Positions 51,248 through 60,769 are shown, numbered from the stretch's first letter. The stretch is DNA of 64,000 nucleotides from Burkholderiales bacterium (GCA_016702555.1 JADJDV010000005.1:496001-560000), one strand, 5' to 3'. The notes: a model not told the origin generated them from the letters alone. Made by a program: numbers and translations.

Positions 51248-52225
51248 TCAGGCAGCGCTCAGCTTCAGCGCCACCGAGGCCTGCGGATCCAGTGCGAGGT
51301 GATCCAGGCTGTCGCCATCGTCGATGGGCTCGGCCGGCTGCGCCAGCAATTGCTGCACGAAGGGCGGCAGCGTGAGCAGCGCGTGGTGCGTGGCACCGCT
51401 GTAGAGCTTCAGACCCCGAACGCCGTGGCGCGCCAGCCGCGCGTCGACCTCGGACGCCGGCAGCGCGAGCGGATCGACCTGGTCTGACGCCATCGCCATG
51501 CCCCACAAGGTGCCGTACAAGGGCACATACTGCAGATACGGCCGCACCACGCCGAACACGCTGCGCAGCGAGGCGACGATGCGCGACATCACGTCGCCGC
51601 GGTGAATCGGCGACTGGATGTGCAGCGACACCACCCCGCCGGGCCGCAGCGCGCGCTGGCAGGCGCGGTAGAACTCGCGCGTGTACAAGGCGACCGCTGG
51701 GCCAAAGGGGTCGGTCAGGTCGAGCACGATCTGGTCGAAGCGCTCGTCGCAGTTCTCCAGATAGGCGCGGCCGTCGCCCAGGCGCACTTGCAGGCGCGGG
51801 TCATCGAAGGCGCCGCGGTGCACCGTCGGCAGCCAATCGCGCGCCATCTCGATGACCTCGCTGTCGAGCTCGGCCAGCACCACGCGCTCGATCGACGGAT
51901 AGCGCAGCAGGTTGTGCGCCGAGCCGCCATCGCCGCCGCCGATGATCAGCGCCTGGCGCGGGCCGCCCTGCGTGATCGCCGGCAGATGCGTCATCGGCTC
52001 GTGGTAGAAGAATTCGTCCCGTTCCGAGGTCATGAAGCAGCCGTCGATGCGCATGGCGCGGCCGAACAGCGGCGTCTGCACGATCTCGATGTGCTGGTCG
52101 GCCGAGCGGCGCTCGGCCAGCAGGCCGGTGGTGCGCAGGTAGAAGCCGAAGTCGGGCGACAACTGCTCGACGGCGTAGTCGCCGCCCGCCCCGCCCGCCG
52201 GCGGGGACATCGCCGCCGCGCTCAT
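51248..52225 (-). CDS. speE: Spermidine synthase (polyamine aminopropyltransferase)
   Basis: Aminopropyltransferase of 325 residues that makes spermidine from putrescine and decarboxylated S-adenosylmethionine. The nucleotide motif ALIIGGGDGGSAHNLLRYPSIERVVLAELD and the catalytic-loop DQIVLDLTDPFGPA are present; YHEPMTHLPA is the family block. It overlaps speD by four bases. The N-terminal Gly/Ala-rich 15 residues are not conserved, and the ATG at 52210 is an alternative. Confidence 0.95.
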   Translation of the reverse strand: MSAAAMSPPAGGAGGDYAVEQLSPDFGFYLRTTGLLAERRSADQHIEIVQTPLFGRAMRIDGCFMTSERDEFFYHEPMTHLPAITQGGPRQALIIGGGDGGSAHNLLRYPSIERVVLAELDSEVIEMARDWLPTVHRGAFDDPRLQVRLGDGRAYLENCDERFDQIVLDLTDPFGPAVALYTREFYRACQRALRPGGVVSLHIQSPIHRGDVMSRIVASLRSVFGVVRPYLQYVPLYGTLWGMAMASDQVDPLALPASEVDARLARHGVRGLKLYSGATHHALLTLPPFVQQLLAQPAEPIDDGDSLDHLALDPQASVALKLSAA

Positions 52226-52665
52226 GCGCGCACGACGCGGTGCAGGTGCGGATCAGCGGGCTGGAAGGCCTGCATCAGCGTCTCGAACAACGCTTCAGCC
52301 TTGGCGGAGTTGTCGCAGCTGTAGCTGCAGACGTAGACGTCCAGCGTCACGTAGTCGTCCTCGGGCCAGGTGTGCAGGGCCAGGTGCGACTCGGCCAGCA
52401 CCACGGCGCCGGTGACGCCCTCGCCCTCGCCGAAGCTGTGGAACAGACTGCCCACGGTGGTCAGGCCAGCGTCCAGCACGGCCTGCTTGCAAAAGGCCTC
52501 CAGATGGGCGGCATCGACCATCAGGCGCGGCTCGCCGCGGCAACCATAAAGGTCACCGATCAGGTGCAGGCCGGGCGCCTGGCGTGGCAGCGACTTGACC
52601 TCGCGCAAGGTGGCGCGGGAGGCAACGACAGGGGAAGGGGAATCGGCGTGAGGAAGAACGCGCAT
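52222..52665 (-). CDS. speD: S-adenosylmethionine decarboxylase proenzyme (bacterial class 1B)
   Basis: Self-processing pyruvoyl enzyme, 147 residues, giving decarboxylated SAM for SpeE. The cleavage site is in VVLAESHLALHTWPE, where the Ser after the Glu becomes the pyruvoyl group. The downstream CSYSCDNSAKAE holds the Cys proton donor. The start at 52665 gives MRVLPHADS; upstream in-frame codons exist but follow a probable transcribed leader. A long leader (about 195 bases) separates it from its promoter. Confidence 0.94.
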   Translation of the reverse strand: MRVLPHADSPSPVVASRATLREVKSLPRQAPGLHLIGDLYGCRGEPRLMVDAAHLEAFCKQAVLDAGLTTVGSLFHSFGEGEGVTGAVVLAESHLALHTWPEDDYVTLDVYVCSYSCDNSAKAEALFETLMQAFQPADPHLHRVVRA

Positions 52666-52868
52666 GACACATCTCCACGGGTCAAGGTGGCCAACAGGAC
52701 GAATGCCGAAACTGCCGGCATCCGCCACGGAAACCGCTGACCAGGCCGCGGGCAAACCCGAAAACCTGCGCGGAAACGAAAGTCCGCCCCTGGCAGTACC
52801 CCCCTCACAATGAGGCAGTCTGCGCAGCAGGCGGAAGATGGCCGGGTGCAAGCAACCGGCAGCCGATG

Positions 52869-52899
52869 ATTATAACCCGATTGCAGGTGCTCATGTCAA
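52869..52899 (-). promoter_or_regulatory. Probable speDE promoter
   Basis: On the minus strand both hexamers are perfect: TTGACA (52899-52894) and TATAAT (52874-52869). Their 19-base spacing is longer than the ideal 17, which should lower strength. The transcript would start near 52862, about 195 bases before speD. Confidence 0.65.
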
Positions 52900-52992
52900 T
52901 AAGTCATAAGCGCTCGCCCGCGCTCGCATCGCCGTTGCTCTCAATTCGCAAGCGGCCGCGGCATGGGCGGCGCAGCTCGTGACACGGATGTG

Positions 52993-53024
52993 CGCTGTTA
53001 TCATGACGTTTCGTGACAACAGCG
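52993..53024. promoter_or_regulatory. Imperfect palindrome upstream of the mrp operon
   Basis: CGCTGTTATCA and TGACAACAGCG are inverted 11-base arms with one mismatch around a 10-base centre (TGACGTTTCG). It lies about 100 bases upstream of the first antiporter gene, where an operator would be expected. No regulator gene is adjacent. Confidence 0.5.
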
Positions 53025-53121
53025 GGCGGCTGGCCCTGTCGGTCGGTGTTGTGCGTTCGTCACCGCCGCCGCTGCGCGGCGGGCTCATGATCCGCCCACT
53101 GTCAACACCGTTTCCCACCAG

Positions 53122-56043
53122 ATGGATCTGGTCTATCTGCTGTTGCTGCCGTTTGCCGGGAGCCTTGTCGCCGCCCTGATGCCGACCCACGCGCGCACCG
53201 CGGCGGCGGTGTGGGCGGCCCTGGTGGCCACCGCCGCCGCCGTCTGGGTGGCACTGCTGTTTCCCCAACTGCAAAGCGGCGCCGTGCTGCGCGAGGAGTA
53301 CCGCTGGATTCCTTCGGCCGGCATCAACCTGGTGGTGCGCATGGACGGCTTTGCCTGGATGTTCGCCATGCTGGTCTCCGGCATCGGCACCCTGGTCGCC
53401 CTGTACGCGCGCTACTACATGTCCAAGGACGACCCGGTCCCGCGCTTCTTCTCGTTCTTCCTGGCCTTCATGGGCGCCATGCTGGGCGTGGTGCTGTCGG
53501 GCAACCTGGTGCAGATCGTCTTCTTCTGGGAGCTGACCAGCCTGTTCAGCTTCCTGCTGATCGGCTACTGGCACCACCGCAAGGACGCGCGGCGTGGCGC
53601 GCGCATGGCGCTGACCATCACCGCCGCCGGCGGCCTGGCGCTGCTGGCCGGCATGCTGATGCTGGGCCACATTGTCGGCAGCTACGACCTCGACGAGGTG
53701 CTGGCCGCGGGCGATCGCATCCGCGCGCACCGCCTCTACACCATCATGGTGGTGCTGGTGCTGCTGGGCGCGCTCACCAAGAGCGCGCAGTTCCCCTTCC
53801 ACATCTGGCTGCCGCGCGCGATGGCGGCCCCGACCCCGGTGTCGGCCTACCTGCACTCGGCCACCATGGTGAAGGCCGGCGTGTTCCTGCTGGCGCGGCT
53901 GTGGCCGGCGCTGTCGGGCACGCCCGAATGGTTCTGGATCGTGGGCGGCGCCGGCGTCGTCACGCTGGTGCTGGGCGCCTACATCGCCATGTTCCAGACC
54001 GACCTGAAGGGGCTGCTGGCTTATTCGACCATCAGCCACCTGGGTCTGATCACCCTGCTGCTGGGGCTGAACCGCGACCTGGCCGCCGTGGCCGCCGTGT
54101 TCCACATCATGAACCACGCGACTTTCAAGGCCTCGCTGTTCATGGCCGCCGGCATCATCGACCACGAAACCGGCTCGCGCGACATCCGCCGCCTGTCGGG
54201 GCTGTGGCAGGCGATGCCGATCACCGGCACGCTGGCCTTCGTCGCCAGCGCGGCGATGGCCGGGGTGCCGCTGATGAACGGCTTTCTGTCCAAGGAGATG
54301 TTCTTTGCCGAAACCATCGACCTGAGCGCCATGCCCTGGCTCGATATCGGGCTGCCGATCGCGGCCACGGTGGCGGGCATCTTCGCGGTGGTGTATTCGC
54401 TGCGCTTCTCGGTCGACGTGTTTCTGGGCCCGCCCGCGCGCGATTTGCCGATCGAGCCGCACGAGCCGGTGCGCTGGATGCGCGTGCCGATCGAGGTGCT
54501 GGTGCTGGTGTGCATCGTGGTCGGCATCTTTCCGCAATGGTCGATCGGTCCGGCGCTGCAGCTGGCGGCGCAGCCGGTGGTGGGCGGCCAGATGCCGCAC
54601 TACAGCCTGGCGATCTGGCACGGCGTGAACAAGCCGCTGGTGATGAGCCTGATCGCCCTGACCGGCGGCATCGCGCTGTTCCTGCTGCTGCGCGGCGGGT
54701 TGGAGAGCGGGCGCATCAAGCGCGTGCCGCTGCTGCAGGGCATCGACGGCCAGCACCTGTTCCATAGCCTGCTGTATGGGCTCGACCGCGCCAGCCGGCG
54801 CACGCTGGGGCTTCTGTCCACCCACCGCCTGCAGCCGCAGATGCTGCTGATCGTGCTGGTCACCATCGCGCTGGCGGCGGGCGCGCTGTGGCGCGGCGGC
54901 GTGACCTGGGGCGACCGCCCGCGCGTGCCGGGCAGCCTGGAGTTCGCGCTGCTGTGGGTGCTGGGCGGCGTGTGCGCCATCGCCACCGCCAACCAGGCCA
55001 AGTTCCACCGGTTGGTGGCGCTGATTCTGATCAGCGCCGTCGGCCTGGCGGTCAGTCTCACTTTCCTGTGGTTCTCGGCGCCCGACCTGGCGCTGACCCA
55101 GTTGACGGTGGAAGTGGTCACCACCGTGCTGTTTCTGCTTGGCCTGCGCTGGCTGCCCAAGCGCCTGCAGCAGGAGGCGCCGCGCCTGCGCCTGAAGGTG
55201 CGTGCGCGGCGCACGCGCGACATGGCCGTGGCCATCTTCTCGGGCTGTGGCCTGGCGGCGCTGGCCTACGCCATGATGACGCGCGCGGCGCCGCAGAGCA
55301 TCTCGCCCTTCTACATCGACCGCGCGCTGCCCGAGGGCGGCGGCACCAACGTGGTCAACGTGACGCTGGTGGACTTCCGCGGCTTCGACACCATGGGCGA
55401 GATCACCGTGCTGGGCATCGTCGGCCTGACGGTGTATGCGCTGCTGCGCCGCTTCCGCCCGCCGCGCGAGGTGGTGCAGCTGCCGCCGCAGCAGCGCGCG
55501 GTGCCGCCCGATCTGGTGAGCGACCTGATCAACCCGCGCACCGCACAGGACACCGCGCTCGGCTACGCCATGGTGCCGGCGGTGCTGGTGCGCCTGCTGA
55601 TGCCGGTGGCCGCGGTGGTCGCCGCGCACTTGTTCATGCGCGGCCACAACCTGCCGGGCGGCGGCTTCGTCGCCGGCCTGGTGCTGTCGATCGCCTTCAT
55701 CACGCAGTACATGGTGGCCGGCACGCACTGGGTCGAGGCGCATCTGCGGCTGTCCGTGATCCGCTGGATCGCCGTCGGCCTGCTGCTGGCGCTGGGCACC
55801 GGCCTGGGCTCGCTGTTCTTCGGCTACCCCTTCCTGACCTCGCACACGGCGCACTTCACGCTGCCGCTGCTGGGCGAGATCCACCTGGCCAGCGCGCTGT
55901 TCTTCGACGCCGGCGTGTTCGCCGCGGTGGTTGGCTCGACCCTGCTGATCCTCACGGCACTGGCCCACCAGTCGGTGCGCAGCCACCGCAAGGCGGCCGA
56001 GAAAACCGTCACAGCCACCACCGGCCCGCGGGAGGTGGACTGA
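53122..56043 (+). CDS. mrpA: Mrp/Pha-type cation/proton antiporter subunit A (fused A/B form)
   Basis: Large membrane subunit, 973 residues. The first 500 or so residues are NuoL-like (FFWELTSLFSFLLIGYW, KSAQFPFHIWLPRAMAAPTPVSAYLHSATMVKAG, DLKGLLAYSTISHLGL). They are followed by the MrpA-specific region and, from about 830, an MrpB-like domain (YAMVPAVLVRLLMPVAAVVAAHLFMRGHNLPGGGFVAGL). Such fused A/B subunits define the six-gene group 2 operons (PhaA type). It should exchange Na+ or K+ for H+ at high pH or salt. No strong ribosome site is seen before the ATG. Confidence 0.92.
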   Translation: MDLVYLLLLPFAGSLVAALMPTHARTAAAVWAALVATAAAVWVALLFPQLQSGAVLREEYRWIPSAGINLVVRMDGFAWMFAMLVSGIGTLVALYARYYMSKDDPVPRFFSFFLAFMGAMLGVVLSGNLVQIVFFWELTSLFSFLLIGYWHHRKDARRGARMALTITAAGGLALLAGMLMLGHIVGSYDLDEVLAAGDRIRAHRLYTIMVVLVLLGALTKSAQFPFHIWLPRAMAAPTPVSAYLHSATMVKAGVFLLARLWPALSGTPEWFWIVGGAGVVTLVLGAYIAMFQTDLKGLLAYSTISHLGLITLLLGLNRDLAAVAAVFHIMNHATFKASLFMAAGIIDHETGSRDIRRLSGLWQAMPITGTLAFVASAAMAGVPLMNGFLSKEMFFAETIDLSAMPWLDIGLPIAATVAGIFAVVYSLRFSVDVFLGPPARDLPIEPHEPVRWMRVPIEVLVLVCIVVGIFPQWSIGPALQLAAQPVVGGQMPHYSLAIWHGVNKPLVMSLIALTGGIALFLLLRGGLESGRIKRVPLLQGIDGQHLFHSLLYGLDRASRRTLGLLSTHRLQPQMLLIVLVTIALAAGALWRGGVTWGDRPRVPGSLEFALLWVLGGVCAIATANQAKFHRLVALILISAVGLAVSLTFLWFSAPDLALTQLTVEVVTTVLFLLGLRWLPKRLQQEAPRLRLKVRARRTRDMAVAIFSGCGLAALAYAMMTRAAPQSISPFYIDRALPEGGGTNVVNVTLVDFRGFDTMGEITVLGIVGLTVYALLRRFRPPREVVQLPPQQRAVPPDLVSDLINPRTAQDTALGYAMVPAVLVRLLMPVAAVVAAHLFMRGHNLPGGGFVAGLVLSIAFITQYMVAGTHWVEAHLRLSVIRWIAVGLLLALGTGLGSLFFGYPFLTSHTAHFTLPLLGEIHLASALFFDAGVFAAVVGSTLLILTALAHQSVRSHRKAAEKTVTATTGPREVD

Positions 56044-56044
56044 C

Positions 56045-56446
56045 ATGGAAATCATCCTGGCCATCGCCATCGGTGTGCTGGGCGGCTCGGGCGTCTGGCT
56101 GGTGCTGCGCCCGCGCACTTTCCAGGTGCTGATGGGGCTGGCGCTGCTGTCCTACGCGGTCAACCTGTTCATCTTCGCCATGGGCAGCCTGTCGCTCGAC
56201 AAGGAGCCGATTGCCCTGCCCGGCCTGGTGCCCAGCCTGGAGAACTACACCGACCCGCTGCCGCAGGCACTGGTGTTGACGGCCATCGTGATCGGCTTTG
56301 CCACCACGGCGCTGTTCCTGGTGGTGCTGCTGGCCTCGCGCGGCTTGTCCGACACCGACCATGTGGACGGCGAAGAGCCCGACGACGGCACCGCCTTGCT
56401 GCCGCGCCCGGGCCGGCGCGCCGGCGCGCCGGAGGTTGGGCCATGA
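56045..56446 (+). CDS. mrpC: Mrp antiporter subunit C
   Basis: NuoK-like subunit of 133 residues with three helices; the conserved LMGLALLSYAVNLFIFAMG and the QALVLTAIVIGFATTALFLVVLL segments are typical. The C-terminal 30 residues are hydrophilic and vary in the family. It starts one base after the subunit A stop, and its stop overlaps the start of subunit D. Confidence 0.93.
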   Translation: MEIILAIAIGVLGGSGVWLVLRPRTFQVLMGLALLSYAVNLFIFAMGSLSLDKEPIALPGLVPSLENYTDPLPQALVLTAIVIGFATTALFLVVLLASRGLSDTDHVDGEEPDDGTALLPRPGRRAGAPEVGP

Positions 56447-58149
56447 GCTTTGCCGGCCTGGTTGAATGGACGATGCCGCACCTGATCGTGGCGCCGATCC
56501 TGGTGCCGATGGGCACCGCCATCCTGATGCTGCTGCTGGGCGACAGCCGGCGCCCGCAGAAGGCGGTGCTCAACGTGCTGTCCTGCGTGCTCGGCGTGCT
56601 CATGGCCACCGGCCTGGTGTTCTGGGTGCAGCACAGCGGCGACGTGCAGGCCGTGGGCGTGTACCTGCCGGCCAACTGGCCGGTGCCCTATGGCATCGTG
56701 CTGGTGGCCGACCGCCTGTCGGCCATGATGGTGCTGCTGACCAGCGTGCTGGGCCTGGCTGCGGTGCTGTACGCCAGCGCGCGCTGGCACAAGGCGGGCG
56801 TGCATTTCCACCCGCTGTTCCAGTTGCAGCTGATGGGCCTGTACGGCGCCTTCCTCACGGCCGACCTGTTCAACCTGTTCGTGTTCTTCGAGATCTTGCT
56901 GACGGCCTCCTACGGGCTGCTGCTGCACGGCTCGGGCTGGGCGCGCGTGCGCTCGGGCCTGCACTACATCGCCATGAACCTGATGGCCTCGACCATGTTC
57001 CTGATCGGCGTGGCCATGCTGTACGGCGTCACCGGCACGCTCAGCTTTGCTGACATGGCCATCATGGTGCCCGCCATTCCCGAGAACGACCGCGGCCTGC
57101 TGCACGCTGGCGCCGCCATTCTGGCCGTGGCCTTCCTGGTCAAGGCCGCCGCCTGGCCGCTCAACTTCTGGCTGCCGTCGGCGTACTCCAGCGCCTCGGC
57201 CCCGGTGGCGGCGCTGTTCGCCGTCATGACCAAGCTCGGCGCCTACGCCGTGCTGCGCGTGTGGACGCTGCTGTTTCCGCAGGACGCCGGGGTGTCGGCG
57301 CTGTACGGCGGCCCGGTGCTGGTGGGCTTGGGCCTGCTGACGCTGGCCTTCGGCATCGTCGGCGTCGTCGCCACCCAGCACCTGGGGCGCATGGCGGCGT
57401 TCTGCGCCATCCTGTCCTCGGGCACGCTGCTGGCGGCGCTGGGCTTCGGCGCGCCGGCGGTGACCGGCGGCGCGCTGTACTACACGCTCGGCTCGACGCT
57501 GGCCATCAGCGCCTTCTTCCTGCTGGTCGAGTTGATCGACCGCACGCGCGAGGTCGAGGAAAGGCCGCTGTACGTGGGCGAACTCGATTCCGAGGACCCG
57601 TTCGCCTACCCGGTCGACCTGATGCCGGTGCGCGACGTCAACCTGGACGACGACGAGCAAGCGCTGATCGGCCGCGCCATTCCGGCGGCCATGGCCTTTC
57701 TGGGTCTGGCCTTCATCGTCTGCGCGCTCACCATCGCCGGGCTGCCGCCGATGGCCGGCTTCGTCGGCAAGGTGGTGATGCTGTCGGCGCTGCTCAACCC
57801 GGCCGGCTTTGGCGACAGCGCACCGATCTCCACCGCCGCCTGGCTGCTGCTGGCGCTGCTGGTGATCGGCGGCCTGCTCCAGGTCATCGCCATGTCACGC
57901 GCCGGCGTGCGCTACTTCTGGGCCACGCACGACCGCCCGGTGCCGCGCTTGCGCATCATCGAGACACTGCCCATCGGCGCCCTGCTGCTGCTGGTCGGCG
58001 CATTGGTGTGGCAGGCCGACGCCGTGCTGCGCTACGTCAACGCCACCGCGCGCGGACTGCACGACCCGCGCGAATACATCGGCACCGTGGTCTCGACCAA
58101 GCCGGTGCCCTCGCCCACCGCCACCGGCGAAGGAGGGCTGCGCCGATGA
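56443..58149 (+). CDS. mrpD: Mrp antiporter subunit D
   Basis: NuoN/NuoM-like subunit, 568 residues, about 14 helices. Visible motifs are FNLFVFFEILLTASYGLLLHG with the conserved Glu and VKAAAWPLNFWLPSAYSSASAPVAALFAVMTKLG with the conserved Lys residues. A loop of about 60 residues near 370-400 (EERPLYVGELDSEDPFAYPVDL) is longer than in Bacillus MrpD. It overlaps subunits C and E by four bases each. Confidence 0.93.
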   Translation: MSFAGLVEWTMPHLIVAPILVPMGTAILMLLLGDSRRPQKAVLNVLSCVLGVLMATGLVFWVQHSGDVQAVGVYLPANWPVPYGIVLVADRLSAMMVLLTSVLGLAAVLYASARWHKAGVHFHPLFQLQLMGLYGAFLTADLFNLFVFFEILLTASYGLLLHGSGWARVRSGLHYIAMNLMASTMFLIGVAMLYGVTGTLSFADMAIMVPAIPENDRGLLHAGAAILAVAFLVKAAAWPLNFWLPSAYSSASAPVAALFAVMTKLGAYAVLRVWTLLFPQDAGVSALYGGPVLVGLGLLTLAFGIVGVVATQHLGRMAAFCAILSSGTLLAALGFGAPAVTGGALYYTLGSTLAISAFFLLVELIDRTREVEERPLYVGELDSEDPFAYPVDLMPVRDVNLDDDEQALIGRAIPAAMAFLGLAFIVCALTIAGLPPMAGFVGKVVMLSALLNPAGFGDSAPISTAAWLLLALLVIGGLLQVIAMSRAGVRYFWATHDRPVPRLRIIETLPIGALLLLVGALVWQADAVLRYVNATARGLHDPREYIGTVVSTKPVPSPTATGEGGLRR

Positions 58150-58640
58150 TCAGGCGCCTGCTGCCCTGGCCGCTGCTGTCGCTGGCGCTCATCGTGATGT
58201 GGCTGGTGCTGAACGGTTCGTTCAGCCTCGGGCAATGGCTGCTGGGCGTGCTGTTCGGCGTCGGCGCGCCCGCGCTGCTGGCGCCGCTGCGCCCGGCGCG
58301 CCCGCGCGTGCGCCACCCGCTGACCATCGCGCGGCTGATCCTCATCGTGGGTCATGACGTCGTCCAGTCCACCTTCGAGGTCTTCATGGCGCTGCTGCGC
58401 GACCGCGGCGACGTCATCCACAGCCGTTTCGTCGTCATCCCGCTGGAGTTGCGCGACCCGACCGCACTGGCCTCGCTCACCATGATCACCACCGTGGTGC
58501 CCGGCACCGTGTGGTGCGAGATCGCGCGCGACAGCCACGCCATGATGCTGCACGTGTGGGACGTGCCCAACGAGGCCGAGTTCGTCGCTTTCTTCAAGCG
58601 GCGCTACGAGGAGCCCCTGATGAGGATTTTCGAATCATGA
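58146..58640 (+). CDS. mrpE: Mrp antiporter subunit E
   Basis: Small membrane subunit of 164 residues with two N-terminal helices and the cytoplasmic conserved part PLELRDPTALASLTMITTVVPGTVWCEIARDSHAMMLHVWDV. TxxPGT is the hallmark of MrpE. It starts and ends in ATGA overlaps with its neighbours. Confidence 0.93.
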   Translation: MIRRLLPWPLLSLALIVMWLVLNGSFSLGQWLLGVLFGVGAPALLAPLRPARPRVRHPLTIARLILIVGHDVVQSTFEVFMALLRDRGDVIHSRFVVIPLELRDPTALASLTMITTVVPGTVWCEIARDSHAMMLHVWDVPNEAEFVAFFKRRYEEPLMRIFES

Positions 58641-58915
58641 GTCCCCTGCTTTCCGGCGCCATCGCGATCACCCTGGTGTGCTACGGCGTGGCGATGCTGG
58701 TCGCCTGCTGGCGCGTGCTGCGCGGCCCGGGCGCGCAGGATCGGGTGCTGGCGCTCGACCTGATCTACGTCATCGGCATGCTGGTCGCGCTGGTCATCGG
58801 CCTGCGCTATGCCAGCAGCATGTACTTTGAGGCCGCCCTGCTGATCGCCCTGTTCGGCTTCGTCAGCTCGGCGGCAATGGCGAAGTTTCTGTTGCGGGGC
58901 GAGGTGATTGAGTAA
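58637..58915 (+). CDS. mrpF: Mrp antiporter subunit F
   Basis: Three-helix subunit of 92 residues; RVLRGPGAQDRVLALDLIYVIGMLVALV contains the GPxxxDRVxALD motif and essential Asp of MrpF. It overlaps subunit E by four bases and is 18 bases from subunit G. Confidence 0.94.
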   Translation: MSPLLSGAIAITLVCYGVAMLVACWRVLRGPGAQDRVLALDLIYVIGMLVALVIGLRYASSMYFEAALLIALFGFVSSAAMAKFLLRGEVIE

Positions 58916-58933
58916 GCCTGTGAAGGAGCCGAC

Positions 58934-59311
58934 ATGACGGAAGAAGCCCTGCCCCTGTGGATCGAGGCCATCGTCGCCGCGCTGCTGCTGCTGAGCGCGG
59001 CGCTGGCGCTGGGCGCGGCCTGGGGCCTGGTGCGCCTGAAGAACTTCTTTCAGCGCATGCACCCGCCGGCGCTGGTGTTCGTCGGCGCCTCCTGGTGCGT
59101 TACCTTTGCCTCCCTCATCTTTTTCTCGGCGCAAAGTCGGGGCCCGCAGCTGCACGTCTGGATCATCATCATCCTGCTGTCGATCACGGTGCCGGTCAGC
59201 ACCGTGCTGCTCAGCCGCGCCGCCCTGTTCCGCGGCCGCCACGCCCGCCACCACGATCTGCCGCCGGCGCTGCACCCCAAGACACCGCCCGGGACCGCTG
59301 ACCGCACCTGA
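58934..59311 (+). CDS. mrpG: Mrp antiporter subunit G
   Basis: Last subunit, 125 residues, three helices; LGAAWGLVRLKNFFQRMHPPAL holds the conserved LPDxxxRxHxP-like motif (here RLKNFFQRMHPP). GAAGGAG lies before the ATG. The C-terminus is hydrophilic. It converges on the binding-protein pseudogene. Confidence 0.92.
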   Translation: MTEEALPLWIEAIVAALLLLSAALALGAAWGLVRLKNFFQRMHPPALVFVGASWCVTFASLIFFSAQSRGPQLHVWIIIILLSITVPVSTVLLSRAALFRGRHARHHDLPPALHPKTPPGTADRT

Positions 59312-59373
59312 CCGCGCACGCGGGGTACGGCGCTGCCGGCCACGAGTTGCTGGATCATGGCGCCCTTCACGCG

Positions 59374-60655
59374 TTACGTCGGCCGAGCCATCTTGCAGCT
59401 GTGCGGCAGGCTCCCCTGGTCCGCGGTGATCTGCCGCACCACGCGAAAGCCGTAGCCCGAACCCTCGACATCGAAGGGCACGCCCGGCGCACCCTGCCGG
59501 TCCATCACGCCCACCGCCAGCGGCTGCTGGAACTGGTGGTCCGCCGCGCGCATGCGCCCGCGCTGGCCGGCCAGCGTGACGTCGGCGCGCTCCAGCTGCA
59601 CCGCCACCGCACGCGGCTCGGTGTGGCCGGCGCGCTCGATGGCCTGCACCAGCGCCTCGATCAGCAGCTGCATGCGCAGGTGCACGTAGTCGTCCTGCGG
59701 ACGCGGAAAGCGCTCGCGAAACGACTTGTAGAAGGCGGCGCTTTCGGGCGTCGGCAGGTTGGGCAGCCAGTCGGCCACCGCCACCACCTTGCCGACGCCG
59801 GCGTCGCCGATCGCCGCCGGCGCGCCCAGCGCGTTGCCGTAGAAAGTGTAGAAGTGGCCGTCGAAACCCGCCTCGCGCGCGGCCTTGACCAGCAGCGTCA
59901 GGTCGTTGCCCCAGTTGCCGGTCAGCACCGCCTGCGCGCCGCTGGCCTTGATCTTCGCGGCGTAGGGCAGGAAGTCCTTGATGCGACCGATCGGGTGCAG
60001 CTCCTCGCCGGCGATGGCGACGTCCGGCCGCTGCGCGCCCAGCTGGCGCCGCGCCTCGCGCAGCACGGCATGGCCGAAGCTGTAGTCCTGGCCGATCAGG
60101 TACATGGACTTGAGCCGCTCGTCGGCCTTGATGACCTCCATCAGCGCCGCCATGCGCATGTCGGCGTGGGCGTCGAAGCGAAAATGCCAGAAGCTGCACA
60201 GCTCGTTGGTCAGGATCGGATCGACGGCGGAGTAGTTGAGAAACAGCACACGCTGCGCCGGCGCGCGCTCGTTGTGCTTGTTGATGGCGTCGATCAGCGC
60301 CGCCGCCACCGCCGACGAGTTGCCCTGCGCCACGAACTGCGCGCCGTCGTCGATGGCCGCGCGCAGCATCGACAGCGATTCCTCGACCTGCCCCTTGTTG
60401 TCGTAGCGCAGCAGTTGCAGCGGTCGGCGGCCGCCCGCGGTGGGCACGCCACCGCGGGCGTTGACTGCGCTCGATGGCCCAGCCCAGGTTGCGGAACACC
60501 GCTTCGCCGGTGTTGGCGAACGGACCGCTGAGCGATTCGATCAGGGCCAGTTTGATCGGCCCGGTGGCGCTGCCCTGCGCCGAGGCCAGCAAGGTGGCGC
60601 TGCCCAGCAGCGCCAGGCCGGCGCGCAGCAGCGCGCGGCGGGATTGTGGGGACAT
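59374..60655 (-). pseudogene. Branched-chain amino acid-type ABC substrate-binding protein, single-base frameshift
   Basis: A LivK-type periplasmic protein of about 425 residues. The N-terminus is a signal peptide (MSPQSRRALLRAGLALLGSATLLASAQG) plus IKLALIESLSGPFANTGEAVFRNLGWAIER. At about 60466 one extra base (A on the minus strand, after GAGCGC) shifts the frame; removing it restores VNARGGVPTAGGRRPLQLLRYDNKGQVEESLSMLR and the rest to 59374 without another break. No permease or ATPase genes are adjacent. This could be a recent pseudogene, a programmed event (unlikely, no slippery run is seen) or a sequencing error. Confidence 0.8.
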
Positions 60656-60769
60656 GGGAAGCACTCCTGCAAGAAGCGATGGCGACCCGCGCGACACATC
60701 GCAGCGGCCATCGGGGACTGCGCGCGGCGGCGTGGCCGGCGCAAAAGGCCGAATCCTACCGCGCGCCGC

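Larger units (their letters stand above)
52666..53121. other. Intergenic region between speD and the mrp operon
   Basis: No convincing gene is present. The left 195 bases are the speD leader, with a small hairpin CCTCA-TTG-TGAGG (52804-52816) and a GC-rich middle. The speD promoter follows, and then a region that must hold the mrp promoter, where the clearest signal is a 32-base imperfect palindrome at 52993-53024. Confidence 0.7.

Noticed and set aside
52666..52851. N-terminal extension or separate leader peptide for speD
   Set aside because: The frame stays open upstream to a TTG, but the sequence is Arg/Pro-rich, unlike SpeD, and has no ribosome site. The ATG at 52665 fits the family.
52891..56118. 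1075-codon minus-strand open frame opposite mrpA
   Set aside because: Same antisense pattern; the Mrp subunit has clear motifs throughout, this frame has none.
60440..60480. Programmed frameshift in the LivK-type gene
   Set aside because: No slippery heptamer or run is present at the shift, and the family is not known for recoding. Pseudogene or sequencing error is simpler.
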